NCBI GenBank assembly: GCA_037137555.1
Contig: JBAXKA010000043.1
Span: 1-8,926 of the forward strand
DNA from: UBA9630 sp037137555
Lineage (GTDB): Bacteria; Patescibacteriota; Minisyncoccia; Moranbacterales; UBA2206
Direction: 5' to 3'
Length of the DNA: 8,926 bases
The notes below the pieces were generated by a model. The model was not told the origin of the DNA and ran no database searches. It was given only the letters and a program-made list of their open reading frames with translations. How positions within the stretch are numbered: position 1 is the first letter of the stretch; each line of letters opens with the position of its first letter. A program made the position numbers and the translations under genes. This document shows, one piece after another, positions 1 through 5,753 of the stretch.

Positions 1-1
1 A

Positions 2-28
2 TTGAAAAAGAAAAGAATAATTTAATAT
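2..28 (+). promoter_or_regulatory. possible uvrB promoter (weak)
   Basis: A TTGAAA at 2-7 and a TAATAT at 23-28 resemble sigma-70 type -35 and -10 boxes, but the 15-base spacer is shorter than the usual 17. Transcription would start only a few bases before the uvrB ATG at 37, giving a very short or absent leader. The region is so AT-rich that a chance match is quite possible, and the window edge hides what lies upstream. Confidence 0.2.
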
Positions 29-36
29 TTTTGTCA

Positions 37-2052
37 ATGTCTGAAAATAAATTCAAAATCTCATCAAAATTTAAACCCGAAGGGGATCAGCCAAATGCGA
101 TTGCACAGCTGACAGCGGGATTGAAAGCTGGCAAGAAATCTCAGACGCTTTTGGGCGTGACGGGATCAGGAAAAACTTTTACGATTGCTAATGTAATTGA
201 AAAAGTGCAAAAACCAACACTAGTCATTGCCCCAAATAAAACACTGGCAGCACAACTGGCACAAGAGTTTCGCACATTTTTTCCCAAAAGTGCAGTGGAA
301 TATTTTGTTTCTTATTATGATTATTATCAACCCGAAGCCTACATTGCATCAACTGACACATACATTGAAAAAGAATCTCAAATCAATGAAGAAATTGATC
401 GTTTGCGTCATGCTGCGACAGCAGGGCTAATGAGTCGCAACGATGTGATTATTTGTGCTTCTGTTTCATGTATTTATGGTTTAGGCTCACCAGATTATTA
501 TCGCGGAACAATGCTAGAATTAATTGTTGGCAAAAAATGTGTTCGGGAAGAAATCATAAAAACATTAATTGAAATGCAATATACTCGCAGTGATATTTTA
601 GCGCGAGGAAAATTTCGCTTAACTGGAAGCACCTTGGAAATTATTACTCCCGGCAGAGAAATTATAACGCGAATTGATATGGAAGATGAAATAATTCAAA
701 AAATTATTGAGTATGATTTTTTAACTGGTGAAAAATTGGCAACACTTTCAAAAACTTTTATTTATCCCGCCAAGCATTTTGTCGTGCCGGAAGTAATCAT
801 GGAAAATGCTTTGGGAAAAATTGAAAAAGAATTAGAAGCACAAAAAAAATATTTTCAAGACAACGGAAAAATTCTGGAAGCCGAAAGAATCTGGCGTCGC
901 ACTCGACAAGACTTGGAAATGATGCGCGAAGTGGGCTATTGCAATGGTATTGAAAATTATTCGTTGTATCTCACAGGAAGAGAATCTGGCGAAGCACCCT
1001 ATACTTTGATGGATTATTTTCCCAAAGATTTTTTGACGGTAATTGATGAGTCGCATGTGACTGTTTCACAGTTGAACGGAATGTTTAATGGCGATTATTC
1101 ACGCAAAGTTAATTTAATTGAAAATGGTTTTCGTCTGCCAAGTGCATATGATAATCGGCCACTTAAATTTCAAGAATTTGAAAAAAAAATGACCCAAACA
1201 ATCTTTGTTTCTGCGACGCCGGGGAAATATGAAATAGAAAAATCAAAATCCACCTCACCCCAACCCTCTCCTTATAAAGGAGAGGGAGCTAATCCTGGGA
1301 TTGTCGAACAGGTTATTCGTCCAACGGGTCTGATTGATCCGGAAATAATTATTCGACCGGCCAGAGGTCAAGTGAAAGATGTGGCAAATGAAATTGAAAA
1401 AACGATTGCCAAGAAAAATCGTGTGCTTGTGACAACGCTTACTAAAAAAATGGCCGAAGATCTTTCAGATTTTTTGAAAGAAAGTGGAGTGAAAGCTGAA
1501 TATTTGCATAGTGGCGTGGACACTTTGGATCGTGTGCGGATTTTGGAAAAATTACGACGAGGAGAATTTGATGTGCTGGTTGGCGTCAATCTTTTGCGTG
1601 AAGGCTTGGATCTTCCCGAAGTGGCACTAGTGGCCATTCTTGACGCAGACAAAGAAGGCTTTTTGCGAAGTGAAACAGCACTTATTCAAACAATCGGTCG
1701 GGCAGCCAGGAATGTGCATGGACAAGTAATTCTTTATGCCGATCAAATGACAGGCTCAATGACTCGAGCTATTTCGGAAACAAACAGAAGGCGTGCATTG
1801 CAAACGGCCTATAATAAAAAACATAAAATTACGCCAAAAACAATCAAGAAAAAAATTAGCTCAATCGTGGATCATGAAATTAATCCGCAATTTACAAAAG
1901 ATTTTTCACAAATGGAAACACTAGAAGATATTGCTGGATATGTGAAGCAACGGGAACGCGAAATGAAAGAGGCTGCAAGAAATTTGGAATTTGAAAAAGC
2001 GGCCATTATTCGTGATGAGATTTCACAACTACGGAAAATGCAGAGAAAATAA
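37..2052 (+). CDS. uvrB: UvrABC system protein B (excision nuclease helicase subunit)
   Basis: UvrB is loaded onto damaged DNA by UvrA in the cytoplasm, verifies the lesion with a beta-hairpin, and then recruits UvrC for incision. From the ATG at 37 the protein has 671 residues, close to the usual UvrB length. Visible in order are: the Walker A motif GVTGSGKT (about 40-47); the aromatic beta-hairpin region YYDYYQPEAY (93-102) that inserts between the strands; the Walker B-type motif DESH (337-340); SATPG; helicase motif VI QTIGRAARN (551-559); and a C-terminal UVR coiled-coil motif (about 643-668) that contacts UvrC. A TTG at 31 is an alternative start adding two residues; ATG is preferred because the N-terminus then reads MSENKFKISSKFKP, like other UvrB proteins. 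No clear ribosome-binding site is visible. The oddity is about 14 extra residues (roughly 405-418, STSPQPSPYKGEGA) between the SATPG motif and the conserved VEQVIRPTGL segment, encoded by a palindromic insertion. The frame and all motifs are intact, so the protein is probably functional. Confidence 0.98.
   Translation: MSENKFKISSKFKPEGDQPNAIAQLTAGLKAGKKSQTLLGVTGSGKTFTIANVIEKVQKPTLVIAPNKTLAAQLAQEFRTFFPKSAVEYFVSYYDYYQPEAYIASTDTYIEKESQINEEIDRLRHAATAGLMSRNDVIICASVSCIYGLGSPDYYRGTMLELIVGKKCVREEIIKTLIEMQYTRSDILARGKFRLTGSTLEIITPGREIITRIDMEDEIIQKIIEYDFLTGEKLATLSKTFIYPAKHFVVPEVIMENALGKIEKELEAQKKYFQDNGKILEAERIWRRTRQDLEMMREVGYCNGIENYSLYLTGRESGEAPYTLMDYFPKDFLTVIDESHVTVSQLNGMFNGDYSRKVNLIENGFRLPSAYDNRPLKFQEFEKKMTQTIFVSATPGKYEIEKSKSTSPQPSPYKGEGANPGIVEQVIRPTGLIDPEIIIRPARGQVKDVANEIEKTIAKKNRVLVTTLTKKMAEDLSDFLKESGVKAEYLHSGVDTLDRVRILEKLRRGEFDVLVGVNLLREGLDLPEVALVAILDADKEGFLRSETALIQTIGRAARNVHGQVILYADQMTGSMTRAISETNRRRALQTAYNKKHKITPKTIKKKISSIVDHEINPQFTKDFSQMETLEDIAGYVKQREREMKEAARNLEFEKAAIIRDEISQLRKMQRK
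1249..1290 (+). repeat. in-frame palindromic repeat insertion within uvrB
   Basis: The core is a perfect inverted repeat: CCCTCTCCTT at 1264-1273 and AAGGAGAGGG at 1277-1286, separated by ATA. It is preceded by a C-rich stretch (CACCTCACCCCAA) unlike the surrounding AT-rich coding sequence. It encodes STSPQPSPYKGEGA in a place where UvrB proteins normally pass directly from the YE(I/L)E-type segment to VEQ(I/V)IRPTG. The length (about 42 bases) and composition suggest a small mobile or dispersed palindromic element. Exact ends are uncertain because no clean target duplication is seen. Confidence 0.75.
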
Positions 2053-2075
2053 TTTTGACAAATAATTTATTAGTT

Positions 2076-2104
2076 TTGTTTTTATTAAATTTTTATGTTA
2101 TGCT
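2076..2104 (+). promoter_or_regulatory. candidate extended -10 promoter for the por operon
   Basis: In the 58-base gap after uvrB there is a TTGTTT at 2076-2081, a 17-base spacer and a TATGCT at 2099-2104. A TG one base upstream of the hexamer makes it an extended -10 (TGtTATGCT). Transcription would be expected to begin about seven bases later, at or next to the porG ATG at 2111, which has no Shine-Dalgarno sequence. A leaderless transcript is therefore likely if this promoter is real. A perfect TTGACA at 2055-2060 also lies in the gap but has no well-spaced -10 partner. Confidence 0.4.
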
Positions 2105-2110
2105 GATTAA

Positions 2111-2680
2111 ATGAAATATCATAAAGACACAATGGAAATAATATTTTTTGCTCGTGGTGGACAAGGCGCAAAAACAGCGGCGGAAATTATCGCACAAGCG
2201 GCGGTGGCAGAAGGAAATTTTGTGCAAACTTTTCCTAACTTTGGTCCGGAACGAAGCGGTGCACCAACCAAAACTTATTTGCGAATTTCCGAAAAAGCTA
2301 TTCGCTCCAAAGAACCAATCGTTGATCCTGATATTGTTGTCGTGCTTGATGACACGCTTCTTTCTAGTCAGAAAGTAACAGAAGGTTTGGACAAAAATGA
2401 AGCGCTGATTATTAATTCTACAAAAAGTCCGCATGAGATTAAGGATATAATTCGTTTTGATGGAAAAATTCACGCAGTCGATGCTAATGGAATTTCAATG
2501 TCAGTAATCGGACAACCAAGACCGAACACTGTAATTTTGGGAAAAATTATTAAAGTCACAGAGATTGTTAATCTGGAAAGTGTAATGCAAGAATTTCGTA
2601 AGATTTTTGAAGATAAGATTGGCAAAGAAAATTGTGAAAAAAATATTTTAGCAATTGAAAGGGCGTATGATGTTATTTGA
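2111..2680 (+). CDS. porG: pyruvate/2-oxoacid:ferredoxin oxidoreductase, gamma subunit
   Basis: This is the gamma subunit of the four-subunit 2-oxoacid:ferredoxin oxidoreductase, a cytoplasmic enzyme that converts a 2-oxoacid (typically pyruvate) plus CoA to acyl-CoA, CO2 and reduced ferredoxin. The 189-residue length is normal for the family. Diagnostic features are the N-terminal ARGGQGAKTAAEII segment (about 14-27), the GPERSGAP signature (45-52), and the DPDIVVVLD strand (72-80). The ATG at 2111 is used; the ATG at 2132 would give MEIIFFARGGQG and is a plausible alternative because many PorG proteins begin just before this segment. The stop TGA (2678-2680) overlaps the ATG of the next gene by one base, suggesting translational coupling. 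The sequence alone cannot separate a pyruvate from a 2-oxoisovalerate or 2-oxoglutarate enzyme, so the symbol is the family default. Confidence 0.93.
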   Translation: MKYHKDTMEIIFFARGGQGAKTAAEIIAQAAVAEGNFVQTFPNFGPERSGAPTKTYLRISEKAIRSKEPIVDPDIVVVLDDTLLSSQKVTEGLDKNEALIINSTKSPHEIKDIIRFDGKIHAVDANGISMSVIGQPRPNTVILGKIIKVTEIVNLESVMQEFRKIFEDKIGKENCEKNILAIERAYDVI

Positions 2681-3744
2681 TGATTAATAATAATGGAAAT
2701 CAAAAATCAATGAAAAATAGTGGTATTAAAAAGACAATTCTAACTGTTGCTGTTAGCGAAATTCCGCCTTTAGTGATGAAAAAAGGTAGAGATTTTTCTG
2801 GTTTTGAAATTGAACTTTGGAATATGATTGCGAAAAAATTGAAATTGGAATTTCAATATAAGCGGGTAGCTTTTTCTGATATAGTTGATTGTATCTACGA
2901 GGGAAAGGCGGATGTCGCATTGGCTGGAATAACAATCAGCAAGGAGCGGGAGGAAATTATTGATTTTTCTCACAATACTCTTGAATCCGGTTTATTAGTA
3001 CTTGTGTCTAAAGATAAAAATATTAACATGCTCAGTACGGTTAAAAATATCATTAAAAACGGGTACAAAAAAATATTAGAAGCTATTATTGGCATTGCGC
3101 TTTTTATTGTAATATTCGGAAATATCATTTGGCTTGCAGAGAAAAGTGCAGGAACATTTGATAGCCATTATTTTCCTGGAATTTTTGAGTCATTTTGGTG
3201 GGCGATTGTGACAATGAGTACGGTTGGCTATGGTGATTTTGTTCCTCACTCTTGGGTTGGCCGAATGTTTAGTGCAGTTGTTATTCTTGGTGGATATATT
3301 GTTTTTGGTTTTTTTATTGCTGAAACGAGTTCGCTTATTACCATGTCAAAATTACAAGGCAGTATTAATGGGTATAAAGATTTGGTGGGAAGAAATGTAG
3401 CAACCGTGGAAAAAACAATTAGTGTTGAGGTTTTGCGAAAAATAAACGCTAAAGTAGTAACGGTTAAAAATATCGAAAAAGCCTATGAAAAATTGAAAGC
3501 AGGCTTGGTAGATGCGGTAGTTTTTGATGCCCCATCTTTGCTATATTTTGTTAGGAACGATGGCGTGAAAGATTTTGAGATTGTTGGTGATGTCTTTAAT
3601 CCGCATGTGTATGGCATTGTGATTAAGGAAGGGGCGACCGTTTTACGAGAATCTATAAATAGAGTATTATTGGAATTGCGAGAGTCGGGAAAATATGATG
3701 GTCTATATGTAACCTGGTTTGGTGATAATACTAAAATGGAATAA
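2680..3744 (+). CDS. GluR0-like ligand-gated potassium channel (amino-acid-binding domain plus TVGYGD pore)
   Basis: This 354-residue protein has the split architecture of prokaryotic ionotropic glutamate receptors. The first half of an amino-acid-binding domain (S1, about 21-111) is followed by membrane helix M1 (about 134-152), a pore helix, the potassium selectivity filter TVGYGD (181-186), helix M2 (about 194-216), and the second half of the binding domain (S2, about 225-350). S1 contains AGITISKEREEIIDFS, in which the arginine near 90 corresponds to the carboxylate-binding arginine of periplasmic amino-acid-binding proteins. S2 contains VDAVVFDAP, whose aspartate near 283 corresponds to the amino-group ligand. 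An amino acid ligand and potassium selectivity are therefore inferred. The ATG at 2680 overlaps the porG stop codon; a TTG at 2677 and an ATG at 2710 are alternatives. No signal peptide precedes S1, and a stop at 2668-2670 in this frame rules out a longer N-terminus, so how S1 would reach the outside is unclear. Confidence 0.88.
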   Translation: MINNNGNQKSMKNSGIKKTILTVAVSEIPPLVMKKGRDFSGFEIELWNMIAKKLKLEFQYKRVAFSDIVDCIYEGKADVALAGITISKEREEIIDFSHNTLESGLLVLVSKDKNINMLSTVKNIIKNGYKKILEAIIGIALFIVIFGNIIWLAEKSAGTFDSHYFPGIFESFWWAIVTMSTVGYGDFVPHSWVGRMFSAVVILGGYIVFGFFIAETSSLITMSKLQGSINGYKDLVGRNVATVEKTISVEVLRKINAKVVTVKNIEKAYEKLKAGLVDAVVFDAPSLLYFVRNDGVKDFEIVGDVFNPHVYGIVIKEGATVLRESINRVLLELRESGKYDGLYVTWFGDNTKME

Positions 3745-3749
3745 CTAAT

Positions 3750-4013
3750 ATGGAAAAAGGCGCAATTATAAAACATGATATCAAGAAATCTCCCAAGACT
3801 GGTTCGTGGCGATATATGAAGCCAGAAGTGGACAAAGACAAGTGTATTGGTTGTGCAACTTGTGTGCCTTTTTGTCCTGATGCTTCGATTGAAATGAAAA
3901 AACATAATGCAGATAAAAAAAATAAAGCCGATATTGATTATGAGTTTTGCAAGGGTTGCGGAGTTTGTGCACAAGTTTGTCCAATGAAAGCGATTTTAAT
4001 GAAAAAAAATTAA
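3750..4013 (+). CDS. porD: pyruvate/2-oxoacid:ferredoxin oxidoreductase, delta (ferredoxin-like) subunit
   Basis: PorD passes electrons from the catalytic alpha/beta subunits to free ferredoxin. The 87-residue protein has two complete 4Fe-4S binding motifs of the C-x2-C-x2-C-x3-C-P type: CIGCATCVPFCP (cysteines 32, 35, 38, 42) and CKGCGVCAQVCP (cysteines 67, 70, 73, 77). The N-terminal part with TGSWRYMKPEVD before the first cluster is typical of PorD proteins rather than of free ferredoxins. It starts five bases after the channel gene and ends four bases before porA, consistent with one transcript. A weak TGGA lies nine bases before the start. All eight cysteines are present, so the protein should carry both clusters. 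Confidence 0.94.
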   Translation: MEKGAIIKHDIKKSPKTGSWRYMKPEVDKDKCIGCATCVPFCPDASIEMKKHNADKKNKADIDYEFCKGCGVCAQVCPMKAILMKKN

Positions 4014-4017
4014 TTTT

Positions 4018-5175
4018 ATGCCAAAAAATAAAAATAATAATAACTATACTAAAAAAATAGCACTTACTGGCGGATATGCGGCGGCTTATGCTTTGAAACA
4101 AATCGAGCCAGATGTAATGCCGATTTATCCTATTACTCCACAAACTCCAATCATTGAAACTTATGCTAAGTTTGTGGCAGATGGTGAAGTGGAAACGGAA
4201 ATGATTGAAGTAGAATCAGAACATAGCGCCATGAGTGCGGCGATTGGTGCGTCAGCCGCGGGAGCACGAACAGTTACTGCTACAAGTTCGCAAGGTTTGG
4301 CGTATATGCATGAAATGTTATATATCGCTTCCGGAATGCGTTTGCCAATTTTAATGGTTGTGGCTGCTCGTGCACTTTCGGCGCCATTAAGTATTCATGG
4401 TGATCATAGTGATGTGATGGGCTCTCGCGATGCTGGTTGGGTGCAAATTTTTTGTGAAAATCCACAAGAGGTTTATGATAAAACAATCATTGGCATGAAG
4501 CTGGCAGAAAAAACACAACTTCCCGTGATGGTAATTATGGATGGATTTAATACTTCACATAGCGTCGAAAATTTAGAAATTTTAGATAATAAAGTTGTTA
4601 AAAAATTTGTGGGAGAATATCAACCAGAAAAATCTTTGCTTGATGTGGAAAATCCCGTAACTTATGGACCAGTCGCTTTGCAAGAATCTTATTTTGAGTT
4701 TAAAATCGATCAAGCAGAGGCGATGGCAAAAGTTACTAAGGAATATGAAAATATTGCAGAAGAATTTGAGAAAATTAGTGGCAGAAAATATGATTTATTC
4801 GAAGAATATAAAATAAAAAATGCTAAAAAAGTTTTAGTGTTGATTGGCTCAGTGGCTGGCACAGCCAAAGATGCAATTGATGATTTACAAAAAAAAGATG
4901 AGAAAGTAGGACTTTTAAAAATTGAATTATTTCGTCCCTTTCCGTTTTCTGAAATTGCCACGGCATTAAAAAATGCCAAAGAAATTATCGTAATGGATCG
5001 TGCGATGTCAATCGGATCTCATCCACCGTTATTTTCAGAAATAGTAGTCAGTTTGCAAAATAATAATGATCAAAAAATTTCCAGTATTGTTTATGGTTTG
5101 GGTGGACGGGATGTTTTTAAGAAGCAGATTGAGAGGATTTTGGAGGGGAAGTTTAAAGATAATTATTTAATTTAA
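4018..5175 (+). CDS. porA: pyruvate/2-oxoacid:ferredoxin oxidoreductase, alpha subunit
   Basis: PorA and PorB together form the thiamine-diphosphate catalytic core. The 385-residue protein has the expected length for the separate alpha subunit. Recognisable features are YPITPQTP (37-44), whose threonine region contacts the cofactor and substrate; the VESEHSAM segment (65-72), containing the glutamates typical of the family; the run AAIGASAAGARTVTATSSQGL; and the GDHSDVMGSRDAGW region (128-141). The C-terminal domain II contains VLVLIGSVAGTAKDAI and the FRPFPFSEI segment. The first ten or so residues (PKNKNNNNYTKK) are a low-complexity lysine/asparagine tail with no evident role. The start follows the porD stop by four bases and has no Shine-Dalgarno sequence, so coupling to porD is likely. 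The beta subunit lies about 1.9 kb downstream, separated by three unrelated genes, which is unusual. Confidence 0.95.
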   Translation: MPKNKNNNNYTKKIALTGGYAAAYALKQIEPDVMPIYPITPQTPIIETYAKFVADGEVETEMIEVESEHSAMSAAIGASAAGARTVTATSSQGLAYMHEMLYIASGMRLPILMVVAARALSAPLSIHGDHSDVMGSRDAGWVQIFCENPQEVYDKTIIGMKLAEKTQLPVMVIMDGFNTSHSVENLEILDNKVVKKFVGEYQPEKSLLDVENPVTYGPVALQESYFEFKIDQAEAMAKVTKEYENIAEEFEKISGRKYDLFEEYKIKNAKKVLVLIGSVAGTAKDAIDDLQKKDEKVGLLKIELFRPFPFSEIATALKNAKEIIVMDRAMSIGSHPPLFSEIVVSLQNNNDQKISSIVYGLGGRDVFKKQIERILEGKFKDNYLI

Positions 5176-5180
5176 AAAAG

Positions 5181-5549
5181 ATGAAAAAAATAATTTTAAA
5201 GTTGTTTGTTAATATAATTACGCTTAATATTTTAATGCTGAGTCTTGGACGAAATGTTTTTGGTGCAACTGCTATGGAATTTCCAGAAATGACGACAATT
5301 GAAAAATCTCCCGGAGACTTTATATATTATTTTATTGGGTTTGTTATTTTGTTATCTTGCGTACTTACGATTTTTTTTCTATATAGATTCTTCATATTAG
5401 CAAATAGGTTGAATGAAGCGTCTAAAGTAAAAACCAAAAAATATTTAATAAAAGCAATAATATTTTTGGTTATTTCTATGATATTAGTAGTAGGATTAAA
5501 AATATTTGGGGCGATGATTTCTCCGGCTTGTGGTGGTTGCATGGAGTAA
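5181..5549 (+). CDS. small membrane protein with signal peptide and two further membrane helices
   Basis: I do not recognise a family with certainty. The 122-residue protein begins MKKIILKLF followed by a hydrophobic stretch and a plausible signal-peptidase site near residue 29 (NVFGA, then TAMEF). The mature part has a short acidic segment, a membrane helix (about 47-72), a lysine/arginine-rich loop (about 73-88, presumably cytoplasmic), a second helix (about 89-112), and a short outside tail ending ISPACGGCME. The tail holds two cysteines in a CGGC arrangement. Signal peptide, two helices and a basic loop is the layout of VirB2/TrbC-type pilins, but no specific sequence match is recognised, so that is only a possibility. 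It starts five bases after porA, so it is probably co-transcribed with por genes. The overlapping antisense reading frame is not considered real. Confidence 0.75.
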   Translation: MKKIILKLFVNIITLNILMLSLGRNVFGATAMEFPEMTTIEKSPGDFIYYFIGFVILLSCVLTIFFLYRFFILANRLNEASKVKTKKYLIKAIIFLVISMILVVGLKIFGAMISPACGGCME

Positions 5550-5579
5550 TTTTAAAAGTATTATTTTTTTAATAAAACT

Positions 5580-5747
5580 ATGACAAAAGATGAAATTAAT
5601 AAAAAATCTGAAGAAATTGAAAAAATCTATGCGGATTATGTGGCAGAAATGAACAAGCTAAAAAAAGAGCAAGATGAGTTACTGGATAATTTTTTGCAAG
5701 AATTGGAAAAAGCAAAAATTGAGGAATTAAAAGCTAATCTAAAATAA
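5580..5747 (+). CDS. short coiled-coil hypothetical protein (55 residues)
   Basis: The frame ATG at 5580 to TAA at 5745-5747 (followed directly by a second TAA) gives MTKDEINKKSEEIEKIYADY and onwards. It is rich in Lys and Glu with leucine, isoleucine and alanine at regular spacing, indicating one long amphipathic helix or coiled coil. There is no membrane segment, no cysteine and no known motif. It lies 30 bases after the preceding membrane-protein gene and six bases before the metallopeptidase-like gene, on the same strand, as expected for an operon gene. There is no Shine-Dalgarno sequence. A role as an adaptor or partner of its neighbours is only a guess. Because short Lys/Glu-rich frames can arise by chance in AT-rich DNA, confidence is moderate. 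Confidence 0.6.
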   Translation: MTKDEINKKSEEIEKIYADYVAEMNKLKKEQDELLDNFLQELEKAKIEELKANLK

Positions 5748-5753
5748 TAAATT

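Noticed and set aside
1247..1295. AATCC direct repeats flanking the uvrB insertion as a target duplication
   Set aside because: The copies are 44 bases apart, not a multiple of three, so removing one unit would break uvrB; the five-base match is probably chance.
2055..2060. Perfect TTGACA after uvrB as the -35 box of the por promoter
   Set aside because: No -10-like hexamer lies 16-19 bases downstream; the good TATGCT is 38 bases away. The TTGTTT at 2076 fits the spacing better.
2678..2680. TGA read as glycine (Gracilibacteria-type code)
   Set aside because: The TGA ends porG at the expected family length and overlaps the next start; other genes end in TAA or TAG at sensible places and use TGG for Trp, so the standard code is sufficient.
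3483..3974. Antisense open frame of 163 residues
   Set aside because: It lies opposite the end of the channel gene and porD, both of which have strong family motifs on the + strand; no motif or start signal supports the antisense frame.
5550..5579. Transcription terminator in the T-rich gap after the membrane-protein gene
   Set aside because: There is a T-run (5564-5570) but no GC-containing stem before it, only an AT palindrome TTTTAAAA; the genes on either side are tightly packed on the same strand.
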